Source: Caryophanales bacterium UBA7581 (GTDB taxonomy: Bacteria; Bacillota_I; Bacilli_A; RFN20; CAG-826). From it: DNA of 23,310 bases. The notes beneath the pieces were generated by a model. It was not told where the DNA came from. It worked only from the letters and a program-made list of their open reading frames with translations, and ran no database searches. A program made the position numbers and the translations under genes. This document shows positions 15,542 to 23,310 of the stretch, piece after piece. Location of the stretch: assembly GCA_002477825.1 (NCBI GenBank), contig DLKT01000034.1:1-23310 (forward strand), read 5' to 3'. Every line of letters begins with the position of its first letter. The first letter of the stretch is position 1.

Positions 15542-15558
15542 TTCGACATTTTTTGACA
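15542..15558 (-). promoter_or_regulatory. Tandem Spo0A-box-like sites upstream of the mraZ promoter
   Basis: On the minus strand TGTCAAA (15558-15552), three A, then TGTCGAA (15548-15542). The second is a perfect match to the 0A box TGTCGAA, the first matches 6 of 7 bases, and their 10-base period is the arrangement used by a Spo0A dimer on tandem boxes. They end five bases before the -35, a position compatible with activation. AT-rich sequence makes chance matches possible; function is inferred. Confidence 0.45.
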
Positions 15559-15672
15559 AATTAAAGAGCGAGCGCCTTCTCTTCTAACTAGCTAAAAACG
15601 TGAAATAAGGAAGCAAACTATTTTCGCAATCGAGTAGAGAGTAAAAAGTAAACTTTTTCGCTCCCTCTCACA

Positions 15673-15704
15673 CCACCCTACGTACGGTCTTCCGTATAGG
15701 GCGG
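15673..15704 (-). ncRNA. Group II intron domain V
   Basis: On the minus strand CCGCCCTA (15704-15697) pairs with TAGGGTGG (15680-15673), allowing one G-U pair. A small asymmetric bulge separates this from an upper ACGG/CCGT stem. The lower strand contains the catalytic triad as CGC, the form found in class IIC introns such as that of Oceanobacillus iheyensis, where most other classes have AGC. It lies 15 bases after the maturase stop. Confidence 0.85.
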
Positions 15705-15718
15705 TTTAAATAAACATT

Positions 15719-16987
15719 CTATGCTATCGGTTTAAGATAGTACTCAAGAGGGTCTATAAGCCCTCTTTTCTTTAGTCGTGAATTATTTATCGCTCTTTGC
15801 AATACGCAAGAATGTGTAATGAATTGATAACCTCTTCTACAATAGGTAAGTCCTTTTGCTTGTTCTTCATTAATTCCTAATTTTACTAATGAAGGAATTT
15901 GTTTTGTTGGGAGTTTCCATTGTTTCCAAATAACTACTCTTATTGCATTCCTTAACCATTTTCCAAGAAGTTCAATTTTATTTTTCATACTTGATTTTCG
16001 ATAGTAGTTAATCCATCCTCTTAGAGTTTCATTTATCTTTTTAATCCGTTTGGTTAACTCTACACTCCAAGAACGTTTAACTAACTTCTTTAATTTAGCA
16101 AACAGCTTCTTAAAACTTTCTTGGTGAGGCTTCGATTTCCATTCATCTTTATCTTCGTCTTTCCAAAATGTAAATCCCAAATACTTGAGATTGTTTGGTC
16201 TTGTGATGTGCGTTTTCTCTGCGTTGACTTTCAATTTAAGTTTCTTTTCAATAAAAGTAACGATATTTTTCATTACTCTTTCTGCCGAATACTTCGTCTT
16301 CACAAAGATTACACAATCATCCGCATATCTTGCAAAATGCAGTTGTCTTCTTTCTAGTTCCTTATCAAGTTCATTTAAATAAATATTACTTAGCAAGGGT
16401 GAAAGGTTTCCTCCTTGTGGTGTTCCTATATTTGTTTCCTCAAAATGTCCATTATTCATTACTCCCGCTCGCAGATATTTATGTATAAGCCAGGTGATAT
16501 CACTATCTTTTGCTACATTATCTACAATTCGGATAAGTTTATCTTGTGGTACATTATCAAAGAATTTTTCTAGGTCTAAATCTACCACCCATTCATATCC
16601 TTCGTTGATTAGTTCTAACGCTCTATCTATTGCATTTTGACATCTTCTATTCGGCCTAAATCCATAGGAGTATTCACTGAATGTTGGCTCGAATATAGGT
16701 GTTAATTTTTGTACTAGAGCTTGTTGTACTATTCTATCAACTACCGTTGGAATGCCTAGTTTCCTTATTCCACCATTTGGTTTTGGTATCTCCACCCTTT
16801 TTACGGGAAGTGGTTGATACTCACGACTTAAGATTTGATGGATTAAGTCTTTGCCGTGGACTTTCAAGTATTCTCCTACTTCTTCACAAGTCATTTCGTC
16901 TATGCCTGAGGCACCTTTATTTCTTATAACTTGTTTATAGGCTTCATTGAGATTGTCTTTAGATAATACTTCTTCCATCAATTTCAT
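15719..16987 (-). CDS. ltrA: Group II intron reverse transcriptase/maturase
   Basis: Intron-encoded protein that helps the intron RNA fold and splice and copies it into new sites. The 422 residues are a full RT plus maturase: IPKPNGGIRKLGIPTVVDRIVQQAL (RT motifs 1-2, about 67-92), SYGFRPNR, VVDLDLEKFFDNV (motif 3, catalytic Asp), GTPQGGNLSPLLSN, the YADD active site, KYLGF, and an X domain with GWINYYR. No HNH endonuclease domain follows, as is normal for class C proteins. The ATG at 16987 has an AAAGGAGGAAA site. The frame is intact, so the element may be active. It lies in domain IV of its intron and has no functional link to the dcw genes. Confidence 0.97.
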   Translation of the reverse strand: MKLMEEVLSKDNLNEAYKQVIRNKGASGIDEMTCEEVGEYLKVHGKDLIHQILSREYQPLPVKRVEIPKPNGGIRKLGIPTVVDRIVQQALVQKLTPIFEPTFSEYSYGFRPNRRCQNAIDRALELINEGYEWVVDLDLEKFFDNVPQDKLIRIVDNVAKDSDITWLIHKYLRAGVMNNGHFEETNIGTPQGGNLSPLLSNIYLNELDKELERRQLHFARYADDCVIFVKTKYSAERVMKNIVTFIEKKLKLKVNAEKTHITRPNNLKYLGFTFWKDEDKDEWKSKPHQESFKKLFAKLKKLVKRSWSVELTKRIKKINETLRGWINYYRKSSMKNKIELLGKWLRNAIRVVIWKQWKLPTKQIPSLVKLGINEEQAKGLTYCRRGYQFITHSCVLQRAINNSRLKKRGLIDPLEYYLKPIA

Positions 16988-17477
16988 AGTTTTGTGTTTC
17001 CTCCTTTTGGTTTGTCTATCATCACTATTTTCGATTTACTTTTTCATAGTTACGTCTACTACTTTTCATCTTTCAAGTTAAACAGACACTTCCATTTGTA
17101 CTTTACAAAAGGTTCATTTATTCGGTCCTTCCGTTTTCACGTACTACGACCTCTGCTGACTTCTTGGAGCTAACCTTTTTCGACTTTGAGTTTCCTCAAA
17201 TCTCCAAGACCTCACGGGGTAAGTTACATATCTTTCTAGCCTTGAGTACTTGATTTACTAACTAACTATTACGGTCGTTTGTGATTTTAATATGTTATGT
17301 TATTTCATCACTAATTAGTTGCCTTTTATCAAGTTTCTTTCCGTTACCCAGTCTATTTGCTACACTCTTCTTTCATCCCATACCTCACGATACTAGACTT
17401 GAGTTTCACTATGTAGTTATAACGACTTTCCTACTCGGGACTTTCACCCTTTAGATATATAACATGCCCGTCACACA

Positions 17478-17507
17478 TAAAAAAAGAAAGCATAAAACTG
17501 CTTTCTT
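17478..17507 (-). terminator. Rho-independent terminator of the RHS operon; intron insertion site
   Basis: Arms AAGAAAGCA (plus strand 17484-17492) and TGCTTTCTT (17499-17507) form a 9-bp stem with a six-base loop. On the minus strand it runs into a long T tract and the group II intron begins three bases later at 17476. It ends transcription of the upstream genes, 240 bases after the last intact ORF. Confidence 0.88.
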
Positions 17508-17584
17508 CTTTTCTTAGCGCTCTAAAAGTTGGATTACATGAGTTATTTATGATTCTTTTTTATGTTAAAAACGTATAAAGAATA

Positions 17585-17735
17585 TTATTTTTCTCCTTCT
17601 TTTTCATCTAAAGTTCAATTATATTCTTTAATGACATCGCCAATAATTTTCTCATCTAATTCAATATCAAAATGAGTTTCTCTTTTTAATTCAATTTAAC
17701 ATATCATTGATATTTGAAATTTGTAAATTACATTA
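17585..17735 (-). pseudogene. Possible decayed small ORF after the membrane-protein pair
   Basis: After the last intact gene of the RHS unit a ribosome-site-like AAGGTAGG is followed by ATG and an immediate TAA. Downstream in another frame, residues IELKRETHFDIELDEKIIGD then VIKEYN look protein-like (17695-17618), with a TAA before them and a TGA after. The same frame then continues TLDEKEGEK to a TAA at 17587-17585. This is consistent with a third small gene broken by several mutations. It may equally be chance; no family is recognised, and I see nothing else in 17508-17747. Confidence 0.25.
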
Positions 17736-17747
17736 CCTACCTTCTAA

Positions 17748-18911
17748 TTAAAAACATTTCATGTCTTCTATAATGACCATATGACGAGTTTCACTATGAT
17801 AAGTAATTAAAACGCAATCGGAATTGAGTGTATACGTGGACATGTTGTTATATTCGTTAAGAACTGGATTATAGAATAAAAAATATTGGTACTGACTCAT
17901 ATTGATTTCACTTAAGCCAAGTATGAAACTATAAGAATAGGAATTTTCATTCGTCCATTTTCCACTATTCTTTACTTCGTCTAATAAACAAAGATTTTCT
18001 TCTTGATTTAAAATTTGAATATAACTTTTGGTATTAAAGCCTAAAGTCGAGGTCACAATTTTAACTTTATGGGGTAAAGAAATATGCACTTTTTCTTCTA
18101 TCGTTTGAATACGGGTTTTATCTTGGCTAATAGAAAAAGATAGTTGCGTAAACCCAACAGCGAAAATAGAACTAATCACCATAAAAAAGATGATGAATTT
18201 TTTTATTATTTTTTGTCCTTTTTTCACGCATGGATTTTTTACATAAAAACGTAAGCATATAACAAATAAGAGAAATGGAATATAAGAAAGCCAAAAATAA
18301 AGTAAATGGCCTACGTTTCCAAAGAAAGAAAAATGATGATAAATTGCTAGTCCTATCCAATAAAGAAATAGAATTGATACACTAGCGATAAATAACTTTT
18401 TTCTTTTTTCATCTTCTTTTTTAGAAATATTATCGGTATTTTGGTAATTCATTTGCTCCATTTCTATTCTTCTCATTAGCGCATTGATTTCTTTTGGCTC
18501 CTTACCGGTAATCATTTCTATAAGAGTGTAAGGATAATGTGTATAAAAAGTATATACACCATCAAAAGTAGCAATTTGAAAAATAACTAAATTACTATTT
18601 TTTTGTACTTTATAGGAATAGAAAATGATTTCTTTTCTTGCTATTCTAACTTCTTTATTTCGCTTATGCAAAAGTAAACCATCTTTAGAAATCAATAATT
18701 GAAAATGACCTAAAGCATAGGCCTCAAATATCATATAACCAGTATAAAAAAGAAAAAAGGCCCAAATAAAAATGATATTAATCAAAGCCATTTTCCCATC
18801 TGTTGAGTAAAGAGCATAGAAAAAAAGAACAATCATGAAGCATAACATAGCGCCCCGTGCTTTCAAATTTTTCTTTTTTTCTTCTTTTAAATGATCCTGA
18901 ATAATATTCAT
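17748..18911 (-). CDS. Polytopic membrane protein with PH-like domain, paralogue of its upstream neighbour
   Basis: Function unknown. The 387 residues show two N-terminal membrane helices (about 20-36 and 42-67), a cytoplasmic beta-rich segment resembling bacterial PH-like domains (about 68-150, LLISKDGLLLHKRNKEVRI), three more helices (about 173-194, 201-224, 239-259) and a C-terminal domain of about 125 residues predicted outside the cell. It shares layout and motifs with the upstream gene: LLIS, a YTFYTHY versus YFFFTSY segment, H-I-S-L-P-H-K-V-K-I, and a W-T/W-S motif followed by an FYN motif. The ATG follows that gene by 11 bases, with an AGGAG site starting at its stop. It is the last intact gene of the RHS unit, so an immunity or accessory role toward the RHS protein is possible (inference). 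Confidence 0.85.
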   Translation of the reverse strand: MNIIQDHLKEEKKKNLKARGAMLCFMIVLFFYALYSTDGKMALINIIFIWAFFLFYTGYMIFEAYALGHFQLLISKDGLLLHKRNKEVRIARKEIIFYSYKVQKNSNLVIFQIATFDGVYTFYTHYPYTLIEMITGKEPKEINALMRRIEMEQMNYQNTDNISKKEDEKRKKLFIASVSILFLYWIGLAIYHHFSFFGNVGHLLYFWLSYIPFLLFVICLRFYVKNPCVKKGQKIIKKFIIFFMVISSIFAVGFTQLSFSISQDKTRIQTIEEKVHISLPHKVKIVTSTLGFNTKSYIQILNQEENLCLLDEVKNSGKWTNENSYSYSFILGLSEINMSQYQYFLFYNPVLNEYNNMSTYTLNSDCVLITYHSETRHMVIIEDMKCF

Positions 18912-18922
18912 TGTCCCTTCTC

Positions 18923-20065
18923 CTAATAATATGGGGTAAAGAAAGCATCTACTTCTTGTTGTATATAAAGACTTCCTTTAATTTGATTATATCCGATAAA
19001 AATATAATCCATTTTTATTCTTTCATTGATTTCTGGATTATAAATATTATCACTGATGTTATAGAACATATAATATTTCATTGCACCAACTTTACGCTCA
19101 TTTATTGATAGTTTTTTTACCACCGATTTTGATAAGGTGGTCGACCATTGATTACTATTTAAAAGATTTTGCTCAAATTCTTTCTTCTCTTGTTTGGAAA
19201 GAATGCGAATATGAGATTCAATTTTTGTATTATTCTGATTAAAAGTAAGAATTTTCACTTGATGAGGTAAAGAGACATGAGCAATATCTTCAATCTCATT
19301 TACTCTTTCAACATGAGTATCTCCAATGAGTCGTGTATTATGTTGAAGGCATGCAACTGCACTAATAGAGCCAAAAATAGTTAAAGCCAAAGCTAAAATA
19401 GTGGAAATAACAATGGGTAGTGATTTCTTTTTTTCTTTTAATTGAAAAACAAATGAGATAATAAAAAAAGGAACCGCAATTAAAAGTATCCATCCATATC
19501 GAAGCATTGCACTAAAACCAAAATGATATATGTCGGCAAGAATAAGAACTAGAATAACTAAAGCAAATGTTATTCCAAAAGTAATATAAAATATTTTTCT
19601 TTTCTTTTTATCTAGAAGTGTCTCTTCATCCGTTTTAATGGTAGAAAAATCTACATTTTCACCTTTAAGAACTTTTAAAACGATATTGTAATAGCTAGTA
19701 AAGAAAAAATAGGTTCCCTTGGAAGTTTGAACTTGAAAGCGATATACTTTTTTCTTTTTATCCACCAATTTAGTTTGATAATTAATGATTTCATTTATTG
19801 TTATTTCATTTTTTTTCTTTCCTCTATTAATGATTATTTTTTCTTGCGATATTAAAAGATTATATTGAACAAATAAAATGGGATTAAAAATGGCTATAGT
19901 TATAAACGCAGCTATTCCAAACATACCAAAAACACCGATGTAATCTAGTTTTCCCAAGTCACATAAATCCATAAAAACCAAAACTAAGGAAAGTATTAAT
20001 CCTATCCCAATATTAAGTAAAAAAGATTTCTTATATTCGCTCAGACAATCAATAAAACATTTCAT
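18923..20065 (-). CDS. Polytopic membrane protein with PH-like domain next to RHS gene, candidate immunity protein
   Basis: Function unknown. The 380 residues have the same plan as the next gene: two N-terminal helices (about 15-33 and 42-66), a PH-like cytoplasmic segment (about 68-140, NLLISQEKIIINRGKKKNEI), three helices (about 159-178, 188-207, 217-237), then an external C-terminal domain with HVSLPHQVKIL, an NSNQWS motif and MKYYMFYNISDN. Five helices place the N-terminus inside and the C-terminal domain outside. It starts 32 bases after the RHS stop with an AAAGGAA site and is clearly co-transcribed with it. Polymorphic toxin systems usually place immunity genes exactly here, and a membrane immunity protein would fit the hydrophobic RHS C-terminus. 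That link is inference; it could instead serve export or anchoring. Confidence 0.85.
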   Translation of the reverse strand: MKCFIDCLSEYKKSFLLNIGIGLILSLVLVFMDLCDLGKLDYIGVFGMFGIAAFITIAIFNPILFVQYNLLISQEKIIINRGKKKNEITINEIINYQTKLVDKKKKVYRFQVQTSKGTYFFFTSYYNIVLKVLKGENVDFSTIKTDEETLLDKKKRKIFYITFGITFALVILVLILADIYHFGFSAMLRYGWILLIAVPFFIISFVFQLKEKKKSLPIVISTILALALTIFGSISAVACLQHNTRLIGDTHVERVNEIEDIAHVSLPHQVKILTFNQNNTKIESHIRILSKQEKKEFEQNLLNSNQWSTTLSKSVVKKLSINERKVGAMKYYMFYNISDNIYNPEINERIKMDYIFIGYNQIKGSLYIQQEVDAFFTPYY

Positions 20066-20097
20066 AAATTCATTCCTTTCTTCGAGTACTTTAAAAT

Positions 20098-23000
20098 TTA
20101 AAAACTATATGTTTTATTCTTTTTATTATTGATAAACAAGAATAGGAAAATAACATACCCTATTGCAAAAACAGGATTAGTTGCTAAAGCAGCAGTCTTA
20201 ACTGCAGATGCTGCAATAAGAAATATAATACTTGCTGCTATCGCAAAAGTAAGAATTGCCATTGGATGTATTGTAAGTGTGAATTCATTAATTTCATTTT
20301 CAGTTTTTATCCCAATGCCCAGACTTATTCCGTCTTTTCCAATTCCTAAATTCAAAGAAATTAAGGAATTTAATTGAAAATTAAGATTAAATGAATTTTT
20401 TGAAAGCGACACAGAAATACCAAGTTTTTTTGATACATCTATTTCAATACCTGCGTTTGATCCATCATTTCCAGTATCGGTAAATAAATATACTCCATTA
20501 GTTTCATTCATTTCAATTGTTTGAGAATGAGTAAAAGAAAACATTACATTTTGATATATTGTGTGAGTATTATGCATTAGAACTTTAAAAAAACTTTTTG
20601 GCAAACCAGCTATATGAGAACCTGTAACGTTTTTAATACTCCTAACCGATTTAAGAGAAGAAACAGGTTTAAGATTCATGCATTGAGCATTAACTGACTT
20701 TTGTACAATATTTGATATAAATATGAATAAATTAATTTCATTAATTGATTCTAAATGTAAATCATCTATATTTTTAGGACTTAAAAATCTTCTCCAACTC
20801 GGAACATAAAAACGTGAATTTAGCCAATAATATTTTGTCTCACTATCATAATAATATCCTTTATAGCGCATTGGGTTAATTGCACCAATGCTATCATCTT
20901 CATGCGTACTTCTTATGTTGCCAAAAGCGTCATAACTATAATTTGCAACTTCATTTCCATCTCTATCGATAATGCCAGTAATTCCTAATAAATCCCATCG
21001 ATAGTAATATCTTGTTTCGACATTATCTTTTCGATAGATAAAGAAGGATAATCTTCCATCTAATCCATAGAAATATTGTAATTGATATCCTTTTGAATGG
21101 GTTTCACTTTGTAATTGTCCACCTACATAACTATAAATGATATCATCAATGGTTTTAGAAGTTCCATTTTCTGTTTTTGTTTCTTTAATTAATTTTCTTC
21201 TTCTTGTACCATCATCATTGTATTCATATTGGATAGCATATTCCCCATCCACTATTAACTTGATTAATCTTGAACCTCTCCATGAAAACTTCATCTTTTC
21301 AACTTGAGTTGATGAATTATAAATTCTTTTTACATATAAAGGATTAGTTTCTTCATATTCAAGAACATCTGTTCCCACACTTTCTAATCGATCTTTATAT
21401 AATGTTCCATATGTAAATCTAGTAATAGTATTCGGTATAACCGTAGTAGAATTCTTATAATACTTAATCGTTTTAATATTTCCATTATTATCATATTCAT
21501 AAGCATCTCGTTGTCGAAAAGAATAGTTTTCTTCTTGTAAGAATCCTCTATCATCGTAACTATAGAATATTCCTGATATTGCTATACCATGAGTTTGACT
21601 TGTCATTCTTCCTAATGCGTCAAAGGTATATACATTCGTAACTTCATTATCTCCATAAGTATCAACTTCTTTTGAAATGATGCCACTTGTTCTAGTTTCG
21701 GTACTACCATTTTCCGTTACAGTACGATCTTCATACGTATAAGTCTTCTTTAGAACAACTTTTCCATTATCTTCTATTTCGGTGCTTAATACTCTTCCTA
21801 ATCGATCGGTTTCAGTCGTCTCTCTAATTCTCTTAAGCAATGATTCATATTTAGAATACTCTCCTTCTCCATAAAGAAAATTGGCTAATAAACAATTCGT
21901 GTTTTTCGCTGGAGTGATATTTAGCTTTGAGTATAAGGAATTAGATTGATAATTAACAAAACGAGAATTGTTTATGATTAAATACATACGAATCATTCCA
22001 TTTTCTCTTGACAAACCAAGTTGGAATTTATTCCAAGTACCTTTGGTTATTTTAAGATAAGTATTTGTATCATTCGAATTACCAAAATTATAATAAACGT
22101 AATATTGATTTTCATTTATGTCATCTTTTTTTACAAAAATTTTTAATCCTTCTGTAGCAAGAATGTTGAAATCATTAGTGGTTTCACTTTCTAAAACTTT
22201 AAAATCAAAAAGGATATTTGCTTTTCCTGATTCAAAAGGAAAATCTATAGTTTTACATAACATACATTTCCCAGCATCAAATACTTCTTGTCTTAAAGTT
22301 TCATCATAAGAATAATAACTATTATTTGCTTTATAATACTCTTCTTTTGGAGTAAGCTTTACATCACGATTTCCTTTAACTGAAGTGACACTACCACTCA
22401 ATGGGAAATAATCCCAGTTTGTTAAACCACTTGTTTCTTTAATTCCTAAAACAGTATGTTTAGTTTGTACAGCCTCTTGTTTCCAAGTGCTTCCTTCTTT
22501 TTCTACTTCTAACAAATTATGATATAGTCCGTCAATATAGCGACAGATATCCTCTAAAGAGAAATCTGTATTTGCTACCATTAAGTTAGTATACCATCCG
22601 TATGCTCTATACAATACGCTAAGTGTACTCCCTTGTTCAGCATAGCTAACAGAAAAATTTTCACTTAATGAAATAGAATCATTATAAGTATATGAGGTAA
22701 TATTTTTATTAACGATGATAGAAATTATTGTATTGGTTTCTTCTTTTTTTAATTTTACTCCTAAATAATTCCATTCTTTTTTTAATAACTTTGATGAAAT
22801 ATTGCAAATAAGAGTGGAAGAAAGAGGATTATGCTTGAATAAACAAAGACTAACACCTTTCTTTTCTAACGTAATAAAGTCAGAATCGTTTATTCTTACA
22901 CCGAATATGATTCGATAATTTTTTTCATCATCTATATTTTCTAAAAAATGATATAAGCAACCCACATATATTGAGTCTGTTTTATTTTCCAAATAATAAG

Positions 23001-23310
23001 ATAAAGTTTCATTTCCATTATTTTCTACTAAGTAATAAGGAATTCTTCCTTTTTTTTGAATACTAATATAGTCAGATAACCCACCATTATTTAGAATATT
23101 TGACATACTTCCATCTTCATTTTCTTTTCTTAATCGAGTACCATAATTCTCGCTGTTGGGATCTTTTTCAGTGAAAAAGCAAGAATAAAACTCTTGGAAT
23201 ACACCATTAATAATTGCACCTGGCGATCTTCTCGTTGTTTCATCATATTGGCTATTATATTCAAAACTATGTTCACCATTCGGTGTCATTCTTGAAACTA
23301 CATAGCCTTC
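20098..23310 (-). CDS. LamG/RHS-repeat protein with membrane-active-looking C-terminus (5' end outside window)
   Basis: Large surface or secreted YD-repeat protein; the frame is open to the window edge, so at least 1070 residues are present and the N-terminus is missing. Counting from the first Met in view (23289), two LamG/concanavalin-like beta domains lie at about 95-255 and 340-475. YD/RHS repeats fill 495-800 (YTFDALGRM, YEYDNNGNI, YYRWDLLGITGIIDRDGNEV, YSYDAFGN). The RHS core-end signature is at 808-860 (RYKGYYYDSETKYYWLNSRF, then RRFLSPKNID) in a diverged form. The variable C-terminal region, 870-1063, is where polymorphic RHS proteins carry their toxin. Here it has alternating beta strands (945-1007) and two hydrophobic helices (1009-1034, 1038-1054) before a basic tail. 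No nuclease or known toxin motif is seen. Two membrane proteins follow in the same unit. Confidence 0.9.
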   Translation of the reverse strand, partial: EGYVVSRMTPNGEHSFEYNSQYDETTRRSPGAIINGVFQEFYSCFFTEKDPNSENYGTRLRKENEDGSMSNILNNGGLSDYISIQKKGRIPYYLVENNGNETLSYYLENKTDSIYVGCLYHFLENIDDEKNYRIIFGVRINDSDFITLEKKGVSLCLFKHNPLSSTLICNISSKLLKKEWNYLGVKLKKEETNTIISIIVNKNITSYTYNDSISLSENFSVSYAEQGSTLSVLYRAYGWYTNLMVANTDFSLEDICRYIDGLYHNLLEVEKEGSTWKQEAVQTKHTVLGIKETSGLTNWDYFPLSGSVTSVKGNRDVKLTPKEEYYKANNSYYSYDETLRQEVFDAGKCMLCKTIDFPFESGKANILFDFKVLESETTNDFNILATEGLKIFVKKDDINENQYYVYYNFGNSNDTNTYLKITKGTWNKFQLGLSRENGMIRMYLIINNSRFVNYQSNSLYSKLNITPAKNTNCLLANFLYGEGEYSKYESLLKRIRETTETDRLGRVLSTEIEDNGKVVLKKTYTYEDRTVTENGSTETRTSGIISKEVDTYGDNEVTNVYTFDALGRMTSQTHGIAISGIFYSYDDRGFLQEENYSFRQRDAYEYDNNGNIKTIKYYKNSTTVIPNTITRFTYGTLYKDRLESVGTDVLEYEETNPLYVKRIYNSSTQVEKMKFSWRGSRLIKLIVDGEYAIQYEYNDDGTRRRKLIKETKTENGTSKTIDDIIYSYVGGQLQSETHSKGYQLQYFYGLDGRLSFFIYRKDNVETRYYYRWDLLGITGIIDRDGNEVANYSYDAFGNIRSTHEDDSIGAINPMRYKGYYYDSETKYYWLNSRFYVPSWRRFLSPKNIDDLHLESINEINLFIFISNIVQKSVNAQCMNLKPVSSLKSVRSIKNVTGSHIAGLPKSFFKVLMHNTHTIYQNVMFSFTHSQTIEMNETNGVYLFTDTGNDGSNAGIEIDVSKKLGISVSLSKNSFNLNFQLNSLISLNLGIGKDGISLGIGIKTENEINEFTLTIHPMAILTFAIAASIIFLIAASAVKTAALATNPVFAIGYVIFLFLFINNKKNKTYSF

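Larger units (their letters stand above)
15629..17476 (-). mobile_element. Group II intron, bacterial class C (IIC) type, apparently complete
   Basis: Self-splicing retroelement of about 1.85 kb. The 5' end reads GTGTGAC (from 17476), the GUGYG start of group II introns, followed by GGTGAAAGTCCC in domain I and later AGTCAGCAGAGGTCGTAGTA, a conserved pre-ORF stretch. Domain IV carries the maturase. Domain V (15673-15704) and a domain VI-like hairpin precede a CTACTCGAT end (AY at 15630-15629) with a candidate branch A at 15635. The intron sits directly after the U-tract of a terminator, the known target of class C introns. A domain I loop ATAAAAG (17329-17323) could pair with the last seven bases of the 5' exon. 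The 3' boundary is uncertain by a base or two. Confidence 0.88.

Noticed and set aside
15565..15590. Hairpin AAGAG...CTCTT with a short T run, downstream of the intron on the minus strand
   Set aside because: Only five outer base pairs, a GC-rich unpaired middle and an interrupted T tract; too weak to call a terminator.
17585..17617. TGA read as tryptophan to extend the small ORF near 17617
   Set aside because: TGA is used as a real stop at the ATGA junctions of this window and TGG encodes Trp throughout, so recoding is unsupported.
1..23310. CRISPR array, tRNA or rRNA genes, IS elements with terminal repeats
   Set aside because: No regularly spaced repeats, no tRNA-like cloverleaf or rRNA sequence and no transposase were seen; the only mobile element is the group II intron.

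Overview
The window is a low-GC, AT-rich chromosomal segment from a spore-forming member of the Bacillota. Three things support this: the division/cell-wall (dcw) cluster is in the order known from Bacillus subtilis; it is followed directly by spoIIGA-sigE-sigG, which exist only in endospore formers; and MurE carries the DNPR motif of meso-diaminopimelate peptidoglycan. TGA acts as a stop at several tightly overlapping junctions and TGG is used for Trp, so the code is standard. Most proteins are somewhat shorter than their Bacillus counterparts, which would suit a compact Erysipelotrichia/Turicibacter/RF39-type genome, but the exact lineage cannot be fixed from this sequence. Every gene I can support lies on the minus strand, so the biological reading order is from high to low coordinates.

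Reading that way: (1) 23310-17748 holds the 3' part of a large LamG/RHS-repeat surface or secreted protein with an unusual C-terminal domain (beta-rich, then two hydrophobic helices). It is followed at once by two paralogous five-helix membrane proteins. The three form one transcription unit that resembles an RHS toxin with membrane immunity proteins (inference). A decayed small ORF and a strong terminator follow. (2) 17476-15629 is an apparently complete group II intron, class C type, with its reverse transcriptase/maturase, inserted just after the U-tract of that terminator. (3) 15558-15474 is the control region of the dcw operon: a near-consensus sigma-A promoter, phased MraZ boxes that overlap the ribosome binding region, and two tandem Spo0A-like boxes just upstream of the -35. 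(4) 15470-2051 is the dcw operon: mraZ, rsmH, ftsL, pbpB, murE, mraY, murD, ftsW, murG, murB, divIB, ftsA, ftsZ. It makes lipid II precursors and the divisome, and most junctions overlap. A terminator-like hairpin lies between ftsL and pbpB, and a strong terminator follows ftsZ. (5) 1949-1 is the sporulation sigma unit: spoIIGA (protease that activates pro-sigma-E), sigE, and the 5' part of sigG, whose start site is enclosed in a hairpin.

The most notable points are the RHS/two-membrane-protein cassette, the dual MraZ/Spo0A-like control region, the sigG start-site hairpin, an FtsA with altered nucleotide-binding motifs and no recognisable membrane-targeting helix, and the textbook class C intron placement behind a terminator.
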